NCBI GenBank assembly: GCA_013177805.1
Contig: JABLXU010000001.1
Location: 1-64,000, forward strand
From: Candidatus Omnitrophota bacterium
Lineage (GTDB): Bacteria > Hinthialibacterota > Hinthialibacteria > Hinthialibacterales > Hinthialibacteraceae
Direction: 5' to 3'
Length of the DNA: 64,000 nt
Below, piece after piece: positions 45,630-55,365 of this stretch. Below the pieces are notes generated by a model. It was not told the origin of the DNA. It made no database searches and saw only the letters and a list, made by a program, of their open reading frames with translations. The position numbers and the translations under genes are program-made. Position 1 is the stretch's first letter; each line of letters begins with the position of its first letter.

Positions 45630-46808
45630 ATGATCCACAAGCCAAAATCAAAAGCGTCCGGTAAAACGATATCGTCTGGTCACTCAGGATGGATTCCCGT
45701 CTTCCGCCCCTCGATCACCCAGGCGGAAATTGACGCCGTGGCCGAGGTCATGCGCTCCGGCTGGCTGGGATTGGGAGCGGTCACCGAACGGTTCGAAAAG
45801 GCCCTGGCGGAGTATTTCGGCGCCGCGCACGTGGTCTGCCTCAACTCGGGAACCGCCGCGCTGCACCTGGCCCTGCGGCTGCTCGATCTCCAACCGGACG
45901 ACGAAGTCATCGTGCCCGCCATCACCTTCGTCTCCACCGCCCATGCCGTGGGTTACTCCGGGGCACGGCCCGTTTTCGCTGATGTGGAGAAGGACACCCT
46001 CTGCCTCAGCGTGGACGATGTCCGGCGCAAGATCACCCCCCGCACCCGCGCCATCATTCCCGTGCATTACGGCGGCCATCCCTGCGATCTTGACGGCCTG
46101 CGCGAAGCCATCGCCGGGCGGAACATCACGATGATCGAGGACGCCGCCCACGCCTGCGGAGCCGTCTACCACGGCCGGATGATCGGCGGGCTATCCCCCC
46201 TGACGAGTTTCTCGTTCCACGCCGTCAAGAACCTCACCTGCGGCGAGGGCGGGGCCATCCTCACAAACGAGCCCGCTTGGGACAAACAATTGCGCGAACT
46301 CCGCTGGCTGGGGATCTCAAAGGATACCTATACCCGTTCCGTCCACGCCCGCGTGTACGCCTGGCAATACCAGGTAAACAAGCTGGGCTACAAGTGCCAC
46401 ATGCACGACATTTCCGCCGCCATCGGCCTGGTCCAGCTGCGGCGCCTCGAGGAAAACAACCGCAAGCGCCGGACGGTGGTGGAACGCTACAACGCGGCGT
46501 TCCGGCCCCACGGCTGGATCGAAACCCCGCCGGAATTGGAAGGCATGCGTTCGTCGTGGCACATTTACCATATCAAAGTTCCCAGGCGCGACCGCCTGAT
46601 CGCTCACCTCAAGCGCCGGGGCATCGCGCCGGGCGTGCATTACTACCCATTGCATCTGCATCCCTATTACGCCAAGCAGCGCGCGGAATGCCCCGTCGCG
46701 GAGGAGATCTGGAAGCGCGTCCTCAGCCTGCCCCTCTTCCCCGATTTAACCGGGGAGGAAATCACCCGCGTGATCGAGGCCGTGCTCTCCTTCGGCGAAA
46801 CGTTATAA
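45630..46808 (+). CDS. DegT/DnrJ/EryC1/StrS-family aminotransferase
   Basis: The 392-aa PLP enzyme has the internal aldimine Lys200 in SFHAVKNLTCGEGGAI. The substrate/PLP loops are NSGTAALHLALRLL and PAITFVSTAHAVGYSGARPVFADVE, and EDAAHACGA holds the Asp that pairs with the pyridine nitrogen. Such enzymes transaminate nucleotide-linked keto-sugars for polysaccharide or glycan synthesis; members also act as dehydratases. No nucleotide-sugar dehydratase is next to it. Start ATG 45630 has AAAAGGA 8 bases ahead; the frame opens earlier at TTG 45591. Confidence 0.92.
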   Translation: MIHKPKSKASGKTISSGHSGWIPVFRPSITQAEIDAVAEVMRSGWLGLGAVTERFEKALAEYFGAAHVVCLNSGTAALHLALRLLDLQPDDEVIVPAITFVSTAHAVGYSGARPVFADVEKDTLCLSVDDVRRKITPRTRAIIPVHYGGHPCDLDGLREAIAGRNITMIEDAAHACGAVYHGRMIGGLSPLTSFSFHAVKNLTCGEGGAILTNEPAWDKQLRELRWLGISKDTYTRSVHARVYAWQYQVNKLGYKCHMHDISAAIGLVQLRRLEENNRKRRTVVERYNAAFRPHGWIETPPELEGMRSSWHIYHIKVPRRDRLIAHLKRRGIAPGVHYYPLHLHPYYAKQRAECPVAEEIWKRVLSLPLFPDLTGEEITRVIEAVLSFGETL

Positions 46809-46894
46809 AATAAAAGATTATCAAGCAAATGCGTACTTTTTTCGGGAGCGTGACTGGACATCGATTCGACGGGTAGGAGAGAGCTACCCTAAAT

Positions 46895-46940
46895 CCCCTC
46901 TCCCTTCCCCTCTCTCTCTGGGAGAGGGGTAGGGTGAGGG
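46895..46940. repeat. CT/GA inverted repeat element
   Basis: CCCCTCTCCC and a CT-rich loop are followed by GGGAGAGGGG. This is an intergenic element type common in many bacterial genomes; related half-copies occur near 5451 and 9053. Confidence 0.5.
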
Positions 46941-46993
46941 AATATTTGAATGAATTGGCAATCCTGTGTTTGTCAGAAAACCTGGTTTTCTAA

Positions 46994-47076
46994 CGGGAGG
47001 GCGAGGTTACCGCCAAGCCGGACGGATTCAATACACCCCATGATTCTCCCGGCTCACCCGGAGGTTCGCCCTCCCG
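46994..47076. repeat. Long-range 11-bp inverted repeat
   Basis: The perfect arms CGGGAGGGCGA (46994-47004) and TCGCCCTCCCG (47066-47076) enclose 61 bases. The arm sequence resembles the CCGCCCTCCC motif at 34001-34095. Confidence 0.45.
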
Positions 47077-47198
47077 GATCCGAACGTTAAAATCAGCCCC
47101 TTTTGGTGGAACCAGTGTAAGATCCGTCCCGAAAGGGTGGACTAAATTCTGCAGACGGCTCTATCGCTACACGGATTGCCGGCGAAAGGAACTCTCCC

Positions 47199-47720
47199 AT
47201 GATCCTTGGCAAGAAAATCACCCTGCGGGCTTTGGAAGACCGGGACGTGGAACTCCTTCGTGGTTGGCGTAACCACCCCGAGCTGCGGGCGCTGCATTTC
47301 TCCACCCTGCCTCTTTCACAGGCCGGCCAGCGGCGCTGGTACGAGCAATACAGCGATCAGGCGTCCACGCTGGTGTTCATCATCGAGAACGAAGCCGGCA
47401 ACCCCATCGGCTACACCCTGCTCAAAAACCTGGACCACAAGAACCGGCAGGCGGAAATCGGCCTGCACCTTGACCCTGCCTTCCAGGGCCAGGGTTATGG
47501 TACGGACGCGTTCCAAGCCCTGATCCGTTTCGGCTTCGAGGAACTGAACCTGCACCGCCTGGCCTTGCAAGTCTTCGATTTCAACGAACGGGCGGTCCGG
47601 ATGTACGAAAAACTGGGCTTCCGGACCGAAGGCCGCCTCCGCGAGGCCTTCTTCACCCGGGGAAAATACTGCGACATCGTGCTGATGTCCCTATTGGAGG
47701 GGGAATGGAGAAACCAATAA
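47199..47720 (+). CDS. GNAT-family N-acetyltransferase
   Basis: The 173-aa protein has the RimJ/RimL/PseH-type layout. ITLRALEDRDVELLRGWRNHPEL lies at the N-terminus, followed by AEIGLHLDPAFQGQGYGTDAF with the acetyl-CoA pyrophosphate loop (QGQGYG). LNLHRLALQVFDFNERAVRMYEKLGF comes before the C-terminal strand. Enzymes of this subgroup acetylate protein N-termini or amino sugars such as UDP-4-amino-sugars. The aminotransferase just upstream makes a sugar substrate plausible. AAAGGA lies 8 bases ahead of the ATG. Confidence 0.9.
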   Translation: MILGKKITLRALEDRDVELLRGWRNHPELRALHFSTLPLSQAGQRRWYEQYSDQASTLVFIIENEAGNPIGYTLLKNLDHKNRQAEIGLHLDPAFQGQGYGTDAFQALIRFGFEELNLHRLALQVFDFNERAVRMYEKLGFRTEGRLREAFFTRGKYCDIVLMSLLEGEWRNQ

Positions 47721-47945
47721 AATAGCTCATCGGGCAAGAACATACTCTCAGCTTGATGGACAGCGGACATTGTTTGAGATGGAGAATGGAAAACCTTTTC
47801 AACAGTTCCCCCTCCTTCGGAAAAAAGAGCCTAGGTAAGGGAAGCGGCCAGGCGTGTTTTTTAAGGGAAAGAGGGGAGAGTAGGAGAGTGGTTTTTACTT
47901 CAGATCGGTGATCTGTTACGCGGAAATAATCGTTTTGTTTCCCCC

Positions 47946-50900
47946 TCACGCCTTGGGCAATCCGGCGAGAATCTCTCTCGCCATCTCATTGATCTTGCGT
48001 AAATCCAACTTGCCGGAACCGAGCGTGGGGAGGTGATCCACGGCCAGCAGGTTCTCCCGCTTGGGCAGCCAGAGGGCAGGCAAATTGCCGCGGGTCAGCC
48101 GGGCCCAAACCTCATCCAGGGGGATCGGGGGATTGACCACCAAGGCCACCAAGCGCTCGCCCTTGCGGTCATCGGGAATTCCGGTCACCGCGCAGCCGGC
48201 GTAGCCCAAAATATCGTTGATGGCGTTCTCTACCCGCACGTGCGGCACCATTTCCCCGCCGATTTTACTGAAGCGCGACAACCGGCCGGTGATGAAGAGG
48301 AATCCATCATCATCCACCCGGGCGATGTCGCCGGTAACGTACCAGCCGTCCTGAAAGACCTGTTCGCTCAGGTCCGGACGGCCGTAATAGCCCCGCATGC
48401 AATTCGGCCCTTTCACCAGCAGCAATCCCTCCTGATTGGCAGCCAGTGGTTCCCCCGTGTCCGGGTCGATGACCTTGACCGAAATCCCGGGCAGCGGATG
48501 GCCCACCGAACCGGGCTTGTGTCCTATTTGGCAAATGGTCCCCTGTTGTATGTTCGGCCGGTTGACCGCGATCACCGGTGAGGTTTCCGTGCAACCGTAG
48601 CCTTCGAGCAGTTCGATGCCGAATTTTTCCCGGAAGGCGGCCGCCACGGGTTCGGGCAGTTTCTCCGCCCCCGTGAGGCCGTAGCGGAGCGTGGCAAAGG
48701 TTTCTGGCGGGCAACCACGGATAAACGATTGGCAGAAAGTCGGCGTGGCGACCAGGATCGTGGCGTGTTCTTCAAGTGCCAGCTGGCCGATCCGTTTGGT
48801 GTCGAGCGGATTCGGGTGGTACAATGCCCCGAATCCCCGCAGCAATGGCAGCCACAACGTGACCGAATATCCGAACGTGTGGAAAAACGGCAAAATCCCC
48901 AATATCCGGTCAGCCGGGGTGATATCGTAAATTTGGGACACCGCCTCCACGTTCGAAATGAGGTTGTAATGCGAAATCATGGCGCCCTTGGGATCCCCTG
49001 TGCTTCCACTGGTGAAGACGATCGCGGCGGTGTCGTCCGACGACCGGAATTCCGGGCCGAGCCGCCGGGCCAGCATCGGGGACGGCCACGTTAGCGCCTC
49101 CACGGCCGCCGCCAGGAAACGCCGGCGGGGGACGGTGGCCATCCACTCCTCCAGAAAGACGATTCCCACGCCATCCGGCAGGGGAAATTTTTCAAGCATT
49201 TTGCGGGACGTCAGGACCGTCTGGATTTCGCATTGCCGAAGGGCGGATTCCATCCACTCCGCCCCGGCAGTGTAATTCAGGTTCACCGCGGTTTTTCCCG
49301 CCAGCGTCACTGCCAGGTTGGCCAAGGCACCGCCCACCGAAGCCGGCAGCAGCAGGCCGATCCGTTCTTCCCCCGTGTGGCGCCGGCGGAGCCACCGGGC
49401 CAGAGTGATGGCGGCGGCGGCGGCCCGGCCGTAACTCATTCGCCGGCCCAAGGTATCCAACATGCAAAACGCAAACCAACGGCGTTTGGCGGTCCGCAAA
49501 AACCGGGTGGAAAGCCGATCATTCCGGGAAGGCCGCAAGTCCATCGCTTCGGTGGCGAGTGCCAGGACCGCGCGCCGGACCTCTTGAATATCCGTTGACG
49601 GGGGAAGGGGCGGGCCGAACAAAATGGTGACCGGATGAGGAAACCGGTTCGGCCATTTCCAAAACAACCGCCCCCCTTTGTAACTGAAAATGCTGTCCCA
49701 AACTCCATCGAGGTACATGGGAACAATCGGCGCGTTCAATCCTTCCCCGATCTTCTCCAGCCCGCGCTGGAAAGGCAGCAGGTTGCCGGTCCGGGTCAAG
49801 GTCCCCTCGGCGAACAAGCCCACCAGTTTGCCTTCCCGCAGTTTTTCCCGCGCCAAGGCGATGGTATGCAACACGCCCCGCCGGCCTTGCCGCCGCACGG
49901 GAATCGAGTCTCCCAGTTCAAAGAACCATTTCAACGCCCGTTTTTCATAGATGCTTTCATCAACCAGAAAATGCACCGGCCGGGGCACGCAGGAGCTAAT
50001 CAGGAGGCCGTCCATGTACGATACATGGTTGCCGGCCAGCAAGGCCGGACCTTCCTGGGGAATATTCTCCAGCCCCACGCGGCGGATTTTGTAGAGGGTG
50101 TGCGTCAGCAGCCACATTACGAAACGCACGAAGGTCTCCGGCATAAGCCGCAGGCTGCACGCCGTCGCCGCGATTGTGAAGCCGCCGAAAAACAGAATGA
50201 TCCAGCTAGGACGGAAAAACAAAACATCGTGCAGCAGCCACAAGGTTCCCGACGCAAGCAATACACCCCCCGTGTTCAAGACATTGTTGGCCGCGATCAT
50301 GCGCCCCTTTTCTTCTTTCCCGCTGGCTTTCTGCAAGTAAGCGTAAAGGGGCACAATGAACAGGCCGCCGCTGAATCCCACCAGCATCATGGCGCCTATC
50401 GTCAGGGCATACGAGCCTGCGCCCATGGCCAGGACAATGGAAAAGAGGCCCATGCCGAAAGCGCCCATCGGCGCCAGACCCAGTTCCACCTTGTCACCCG
50501 AAAGGCGGCCGGCGGCCAGACTGCCCGATCCCACGCCCACGGCCAGGGCAGTTCCCAGAAGGCCGATCTGAAATTCCCCGGCCCCTAATTCTTCTTTGCC
50601 CAGCAGGATCAGCAACATCTGAAACAACACGCCCAAAAACCAGAAATACGTGATGCCCAGCACCGTCAGCCATAAAACCGGCTGCTGGAACAAACGCCGC
50701 AACCCGTAGCCGGTCTCTTTCCAAGGATTTTTGGTGAACCGGTCAGACGCACCCGAAGGGGGAACGGAAGTCACGAAGAAACCGGCGGCCAAACCCGCCC
50801 CGGCGAGCAGGAATTGGATCACCGCGATCCGGGCCAGATGGTCTTTCCACAATTCATACATCGCGCCCCCAAGCGCGGTGCCCAGGATGATGGCTAAAAA

Positions 50901-51353
50901 CGTGGCCATCTCCAACAGCCCGTTCGCTCGGGACAAATCCCGCTCGGGCAGCATCTCGGGAAGGATGCCGTACTTGGCCGGGCTGGAAAACGTGGACTGC
51001 AGAGCCTGGAGGAACAAGATCCCCAGAAGCAGGGGAACGTTGCCCACCGCCAACGCCCCGGCGGCCAATCCCATGGCGAGGAGTTCAAGCGACTTGGCCG
51101 CGAGCAAAACCGACCGCTTGCTGCAGCGGTCCGCCAGCAGCCCCGCGTAACCCGAAAACAGCAGGAAAGGAAGAATGAACACCACACCCACCAACGGCAG
51201 GCTGCCGCTTCCCCCGCCGGCCTGGATCGCCACGTTGACGGCCAGCAGCGAGACGAGGACCTTGAAGAGATTGTCGTTCAGCGCGCCTAAAAACTGCATC
51301 CCCAGGTACGGCAAGAATCCTTGACGCAGCAGCAACGCTTTCATACGGTTCAT
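47946..51353 (-). CDS. Fused lysophospholipid transporter, acyltransferase and acyl-ACP synthetase
   Basis: This 1135-aa three-part protein has residues 1-410 as an LplT-like major-facilitator transporter with about 12 helices. Residues 420-620 are a PlsC-type acyltransferase with the HxxxxD motif at about 441 (NHVSYMDG). Residues 660-1135 are an AMP-forming acyl-acyl carrier protein synthetase, with FTSGSTGDPKG near 780, EGYGCTETSP and the C-terminal lysine loop GSGKLDLRK. In E. coli lplT and aas are separate genes that flip and re-acylate lysophosphatidylethanolamine; a single fused chain is known in several bacteria. ATG 51353 has GAGG 8-9 bases upstream. A MarR regulator gene lies upstream on the same strand, and the two promoters share a 12-bp motif. 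Confidence 0.92.
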   Translation of the reverse strand: MNRMKALLLRQGFLPYLGMQFLGALNDNLFKVLVSLLAVNVAIQAGGGSGSLPLVGVVFILPFLLFSGYAGLLADRCSKRSVLLAAKSLELLAMGLAAGALAVGNVPLLLGILFLQALQSTFSSPAKYGILPEMLPERDLSRANGLLEMATFLAIILGTALGGAMYELWKDHLARIAVIQFLLAGAGLAAGFFVTSVPPSGASDRFTKNPWKETGYGLRRLFQQPVLWLTVLGITYFWFLGVLFQMLLILLGKEELGAGEFQIGLLGTALAVGVGSGSLAAGRLSGDKVELGLAPMGAFGMGLFSIVLAMGAGSYALTIGAMMLVGFSGGLFIVPLYAYLQKASGKEEKGRMIAANNVLNTGGVLLASGTLWLLHDVLFFRPSWIILFFGGFTIAATACSLRLMPETFVRFVMWLLTHTLYKIRRVGLENIPQEGPALLAGNHVSYMDGLLISSCVPRPVHFLVDESIYEKRALKWFFELGDSIPVRRQGRRGVLHTIALAREKLREGKLVGLFAEGTLTRTGNLLPFQRGLEKIGEGLNAPIVPMYLDGVWDSIFSYKGGRLFWKWPNRFPHPVTILFGPPLPPSTDIQEVRRAVLALATEAMDLRPSRNDRLSTRFLRTAKRRWFAFCMLDTLGRRMSYGRAAAAAITLARWLRRRHTGEERIGLLLPASVGGALANLAVTLAGKTAVNLNYTAGAEWMESALRQCEIQTVLTSRKMLEKFPLPDGVGIVFLEEWMATVPRRRFLAAAVEALTWPSPMLARRLGPEFRSSDDTAAIVFTSGSTGDPKGAMISHYNLISNVEAVSQIYDITPADRILGILPFFHTFGYSVTLWLPLLRGFGALYHPNPLDTKRIGQLALEEHATILVATPTFCQSFIRGCPPETFATLRYGLTGAEKLPEPVAAAFREKFGIELLEGYGCTETSPVIAVNRPNIQQGTICQIGHKPGSVGHPLPGISVKVIDPDTGEPLAANQEGLLLVKGPNCMRGYYGRPDLSEQVFQDGWYVTGDIARVDDDGFLFITGRLSRFSKIGGEMVPHVRVENAINDILGYAGCAVTGIPDDRKGERLVALVVNPPIPLDEVWARLTRGNLPALWLPKRENLLAVDHLPTLGSGKLDLRKINEMAREILAGLPKA

Positions 51354-51497
51354 CGGCGGCACCTCGCTCTTCCCATCGCGCTATTATGGACTGAATCAGG
51401 CCAGGGGAAAAAGGCTGGATGGCTGCCCCTCCGGATCCGCCGGCTGTCCCGGCCACGATACCCAAGATCATTTGTGGGTGTATTATGTATGGATATA

Positions 51498-51509
51498 TAC
51501 TGTTTATGT
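51498..51509 (+). promoter_or_regulatory. Candidate MarR operator at the acyltransferase-fusion promoter
   Basis: TACTGTTTATGT is repeated exactly (in inverted orientation) at 52133-52144 ahead of the MarR gene. On the minus strand it lies between a weak TTGTGT and TATATC pair, where a repressor would block RNA polymerase. Confidence 0.4.
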
Positions 51510-51576
51510 TCTAACACAAATTCCCGCGCTATCCAGGACGTTTTTCCCCAGGGACTTGAGCGGGAGGAAGGTGGGA

Positions 51577-52053
51577 TCAGGCGGTTTGCCGGAGAGCCTG
51601 GCGTACGGTTTCCAGGAGGGAACAGATCAAGGTCTGATTTTTCACGGAAAGGACGCCGATCACCTCCGCGATGCGGGCGAAATATTTCTCCTCGGCCTTG
51701 TCCAACACGGCAAGGCCGGCGCGGGTGATTTTGATCCGGTTGACGCGCCGGTCCGACGGGTCGGCAAACCGCTGCACCCAGCCCGCCTGTTCCAGGCGGT
51801 CGATGAGGCCGGTGACGTTAGACCGGTTGACCAGCAAGCGCTCCCCGAGAACGGTTTGATTAATCCCTTCCCCGCCGTTTTGATATTTCAGCAGCATCAA
51901 AACATTGAATTGCGAGTCGGTCAGGCCGAACGGCCGCAGGAACCGCTGCCCTTCCTTGGCCAGCATTTCGCCGGTCAACACGATGTTCATGACCGCTTCA
52001 TGGGCCCGGTTGGTGATCGGCCGGGGAAGTCCGAGTTCCTGTTGCAAACCCAT
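51577..52053 (-). CDS. MarR-family transcriptional regulator
   Basis: The 158-aa winged-helix protein has an N-terminal dimerisation helix and LTDSQFNVLMLLKYQNGGEGINQTVLGERL leading to the recognition helix NRSNVTGLIDRLEQAGWV. The MarR wing DPSDRRVNRIKITRAG follows. MarR proteins usually bind palindromes in their own and neighbouring promoters and release on binding small lipophilic or phenolic ligands. It lies directly upstream of the acyltransferase fusion on the same strand (223 bases apart), so fatty-acid or lysophospholipid control is a reasonable guess. The start ATG 52053 follows GGAATGAGCC with a weak ribosome site. Confidence 0.9.
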   Translation of the reverse strand: MGLQQELGLPRPITNRAHEAVMNIVLTGEMLAKEGQRFLRPFGLTDSQFNVLMLLKYQNGGEGINQTVLGERLLVNRSNVTGLIDRLEQAGWVQRFADPSDRRVNRIKITRAGLAVLDKAEEKYFARIAEVIGVLSVKNQTLICSLLETVRQALRQTA

Positions 52054-52477
52054 GGCTCATTCCTTTCCGGGGTGTGAGGAAAGAGAGTATTTTTTGATTC
52101 ATATTGTAATACTGCAGGTTCGAATTGTGAATACATAAACAGTACAAGAACAGTATAAGCCGCGAAGATTTGAAAAAGCCGGATCGAAAAACCTGACGAG
52201 GCACGGTTCCCGCCAATGAACCCAGTCGCCGATGATCTTCGGTGCCGGGGCCGCCGCCGGTTTGGCCTCTTCCCTCTACGAACCATGAGCCGCCAGGTTT
52301 TTCTCTTGCCTGGACCACCCTTTTTACCATTTATCTCACCGATCCTCCGCTTCCGTTTCCATCCCGACCGCCCGCTTCTTTCTCCCGCCAAGAGTGGATA
52401 GAAGGGTTGCCCCGGCCGGCCTTCCCCCCCTACAATGCAGGGAATCATTATGCTGATGGAAACGGGAGGTTAGCACC
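52054..52477. other. Divergent region between the MarR gene and the sugar-kinase gene
   Basis: This 424-bp region has an AT-rich part (52080-52165) that holds the candidate operator and the MarR promoter. The GC-rich remainder shows no gene. GGGAGG lies 8 bases before the GTG of the kinase. Confidence 0.45.
52133..52155 (-). promoter_or_regulatory. Candidate MarR autoregulatory operator
   Basis: ACATAAACAGTA (52133-52144) is the inverted copy of the motif at 51498-51509. A second AACAGTA half-site at 52149-52155 is in direct repeat with the first, 11 bases apart. It lies about 80 bases upstream of the MarR start codon. Confidence 0.4.
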
Positions 52478-53989
52478 GTGAGTTTGTTGGGCATCGATGT
52501 CGGAACGACGGGTTGCAAGGCGGTGGCGTTCAACGAAAAGGGGCTGATCCTGGCGTCGGCTTACCGGGAATACCCCCTGCATTCTCCCCAGCCCGGCTGG
52601 GCGGAGCTGGACGGCAACCGCGTGTGGGCAGACGTGAAGGCCTGCATCCAAAAGGTGGCCTCCGAAACGAAGGCGGATCCCATAACCGCCCTGGCGGTTT
52701 CCTGCCAAGGGGAAGCGGTTTCGTATGTCGACGAGCGGGGGGAAATCATCCACAACGCCCTGGTGAGCTTCGACAACCGCACCGAGCCATACGTCCCCCA
52801 ATGGGAGGAGCGGTTCGGGCGCACCCATATCTTCGAGGTCACCGGGCAGCCGCTGGCGGCTTTGTACACGGCTCTCAAGCTGCAATGGATGCACGAAAAC
52901 CGTCCGGAGGTGATGAAACGCACCAAGCACTTGCTGGGTTTTGAGGATCTGGTGATGTACCGCCTTGGCATGGAACCCACCACCGACTACACCCTGGCGG
53001 CCCGCACGTTGCTCTTCGACGTGCCCAACAAAGCATGGCGGGAGGAATTTCTGGAGTTCGCGGGCATCGACCCCGCGCTCATGCCCACCTTAAAGCCATC
53101 CGGCACCTGGCTAGGCACGGTGCCGGACGCCATCGCCGCCGAACTGGGCTTGCCCAAAGGCGTGAAAGTGGTGACCGGCGGCCATGACCAGCCCTGCCAA
53201 ATGCTGGGCTCGGGGGTGACCGAACCGAACGTCGCCGCCTACGGCATCGGCACGGTGGAGTGCATCGGTCCGGCCTTCGCGGAGTTCATCATCAACGACG
53301 TAATGCTGAACAATAACATTTGCGTGTATCACCATACCTGTCCCGGCCTCTTCATCTCGCTGGTATATAACTTCACGGGCGGTTGCCTGTTCCGGTGGTA
53401 CCGCGACACCTTTGGGCAGGACGAACTGCGGCGGGCCAAGGAGAGCGGGCGGGATGTGTACGACATCCTCACCGAAGAAGCCTCGGACCAGCCTTCCAAA
53501 CTCCTGGTGCTGCCCCATTTCACCACCACCGGGGTTCCCCACTTCGATACCCGCAGCAAGGGCGTGATACTAGGCCTGCGGCTGGACACCACCAAAGGCG
53601 AAATTACCCGCGCGATCCTGGAAGGCATCACCATGGAAATGCGGATGTGCGTCGAGTTGTTGAAGCAAGCCGGAGGCGAAGTCACCGTCCTGCGGGCCAC
53701 CGGCGGAGGCGCGAAATCCCCCTACTGGTTGCAGATCAAAGCGGACATCATGGGAATTCCCATTGCCGTGCCGGCCGTGTCCGAAGCAGGTTGCCTGGGC
53801 TGCGCCATCCTGGCGGGCTCGGCCACCGGAGTGTATACCTCCATCCGCGAAGCAGCGCAACAATTGGCCCGGATCGAGAAAACGTTCGTGCCCCAACCGG
53901 AATTCCACCGCCTCTATACGGAGCGGTTTGAAAACTATAAGGAAATGTATCCCCGTTTGAAAGATCTCTTCCACAAAATGCCTGAATAA
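52478..53989 (+). CDS. FGGY-family carbohydrate kinase
   Basis: The 503-aa protein has the N-terminal phosphate motif [20 protein letters not shown] and the FGGY N-domain signature around [16 protein letters not shown]. The catalytic Asp is probably in [15 protein letters not shown], and the C-terminal adenosine-binding [20 protein letters not shown] and [12 protein letters not shown] are present. It phosphorylates a pentulose or related sugar, similar to xylulokinases; the exact sugar is not predictable. The initiation codon GTG 52478 follows GGGAGG. It is 27 bases ahead of the membrane acyltransferase gene. Confidence 0.9.
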   Translation: MSLLGIDVGTTGCKAVAFNEKGLILASAYREYPLHSPQPGWAELDGNRVWADVKACIQKVASETKADPITALAVSCQGEAVSYVDERGEIIHNALVSFDNRTEPYVPQWEERFGRTHIFEVTGQPLAALYTALKLQWMHENRPEVMKRTKHLLGFEDLVMYRLGMEPTTDYTLAARTLLFDVPNKAWREEFLEFAGIDPALMPTLKPSGTWLGTVPDAIAAELGLPKGVKVVTGGHDQPCQMLGSGVTEPNVAAYGIGTVECIGPAFAEFIINDVMLNNNICVYHHTCPGLFISLVYNFTGGCLFRWYRDTFGQDELRRAKESGRDVYDILTEEASDQPSKLLVLPHFTTTGVPHFDTRSKGVILGLRLDTTKGEITRAILEGITMEMRMCVELLKQAGGEVTVLRATGGGAKSPYWLQIKADIMGIPIAVPAVSEAGCLGCAILAGSATGVYTSIREAAQQLARIEKTFVPQPEFHRLYTERFENYKEMYPRLKDLFHKMPE

Positions 53990-54015
53990 TCCCCTCCTGC
54001 GAATCGAGAAAATCC

Positions 54016-55215
54016 ATGACGAACGACACGCCCGTTACTCCCCTGCCCGGCCAGCGATTGACCTCGCTGGACACCTACCGTGGATTCGTGATGTTCCTGA
54101 TGGTCGCTGAGGTGCTGCATCTTGCGCGGGTGTATAAGTTTTTCCCGGACAGCGCGTTTTGGCGGTTTCTGGCCTATCACCAAACGCATGTGGAGTGGGT
54201 GGGCTGCTCGTTGCACGACCTGATCCAGCCCTCATTCACCTTCATGGTGGGGGTGGCCTTGCCTTTTTCCATCGCCAGCCGCGCCGCCAAAGGGCAGAGC
54301 CAGGCGTTCATGACCCTCCACGCCCTATGGCGCGCGCTGGTGTTGGTCTTGTTAGGCATCTTCCTGCGCTCGCTCCATGCTGAGCAGACCTATTTCACCT
54401 TTGAGGATACCCTGACCCAAATCGGCCTGGGGTATTGGTTCTTGTTCCTGCTCGGATTCCGCCCGGTCCGGGATCAATACCTCGCGCTGGGGGTGCTGCT
54501 GTTCGGCTACTGGCTGGCCTTCGCGCTCTATCCCGTCCCCGGGCCGGATTTCAACTACGAGGCAGTGGGCGTGCCGAAGGATTGGCCGCATCTGGCTTCG
54601 GGCTTCGCCGCGCACTGGAACAAAAACAGCAACCTCGCCGCGGCCTTCGATCAGTGGTTTTTAAACTTGTTCCCGCGGGAAAAGCCGTTTGTGTACAACG
54701 GCGGCGGGTACCTGACCCTCAGTTTCATACCCACCCTGGGCACGATGATTCTGGGGCTGCTCGCCGGACAAGTCTTGCGGAGCGGGCGTTCCGGTATGGC
54801 CAAAGTCCAATGGCTGGCGGCGGCGGGGGCGTTGGGTTTGCTCAGCGGGTTGATTTTCCATTGGCTGGGCCTCTGCCCGGTCGTGAAACGGATCTGGACG
54901 CCTTCCTGGACGCTGTTCAGCGGCGGCTGGTGCTTTTTGATCTTGGGCGGCCTCTATCTGGTGATCGACGTGTGGGGTTACAAGCGTTGGACGTTCCCCC
55001 TGGTGGTGATCGGCATGAACTCCATCGCCATTTACTGCATGAGCTGGCTGATGGAGGATTTCATCCTCGATTCGTTCCGGATTCACATGGGCCCCAATGC
55101 GTTCAAGATCTTCGGCGAGGCGTATGAGACCCTCCTCAGCGGCACGGCCGTCATTGCGGTCTTCTGGCTGATCCTCTTCTGGATGTACAAGCGGAAGTTG
55201 TTCTTGAAGATTTGA
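54016..55215 (+). CDS. HGSNAT/DUF5009-like membrane acyltransferase
   Basis: The 399-aa polytopic protein has about ten helices. The N-terminal [20 protein letters not shown] is the hallmark of heparan-alpha-glucosaminide N-acetyltransferase-like proteins (RxxD/LDxxRG-type start). A conserved His region in the first periplasmic loop ([17 protein letters not shown]) is the probable acetyl-accepting site. These proteins carry an acetyl group from cytoplasmic acetyl-CoA across the membrane onto a sugar. It is probably in an operon with the FGGY kinase upstream, though the functional link is unclear. Confidence 0.85.
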   Translation: MTNDTPVTPLPGQRLTSLDTYRGFVMFLMVAEVLHLARVYKFFPDSAFWRFLAYHQTHVEWVGCSLHDLIQPSFTFMVGVALPFSIASRAAKGQSQAFMTLHALWRALVLVLLGIFLRSLHAEQTYFTFEDTLTQIGLGYWFLFLLGFRPVRDQYLALGVLLFGYWLAFALYPVPGPDFNYEAVGVPKDWPHLASGFAAHWNKNSNLAAAFDQWFLNLFPREKPFVYNGGGYLTLSFIPTLGTMILGLLAGQVLRSGRSGMAKVQWLAAAGALGLLSGLIFHWLGLCPVVKRIWTPSWTLFSGGWCFLILGGLYLVIDVWGYKRWTFPLVVIGMNSIAIYCMSWLMEDFILDSFRIHMGPNAFKIFGEAYETLLSGTAVIAVFWLILFWMYKRKLFLKI

Positions 55216-55284
55216 GCAAATCCGCAACGGGCCTACCCTTCCGTTCCCCATAAGCGTCCTACTGAAAAAATGTTCACTTTTCTC

Positions 55285-55312
55285 TTTACAAACCAATTTT
55301 TTGTGATATTAT
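55285..55312 (+). promoter_or_regulatory. Promoter of the tcmP-like gene
   Basis: TTTACA at 55285-55290 and TATTAT at 55307-55312 are spaced 16 bases apart. The region is markedly AT-rich compared with the preceding gene, marking the left edge of the foreign-looking segment. Confidence 0.5.
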
Positions 55313-55365
55313 TGAGAATGGAGGTAATAAAATAATAAGGAGTTAAGGTAAGGGGGGGTCTAAAA

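Larger units (their letters stand above)
46809..47198. other. Intergenic region with two inverted repeats
   Basis: This 390-bp region contains a pyrimidine/purine inverted element at 46895-46940 (CCCCTCTCCC...GGGAGAGGGG). It also contains a long-range 11-bp inverted repeat, CGGGAGGGCGA at 46994-47004 and TCGCCCTCCCG at 47066-47076. No coding potential was seen. Confidence 0.5.
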
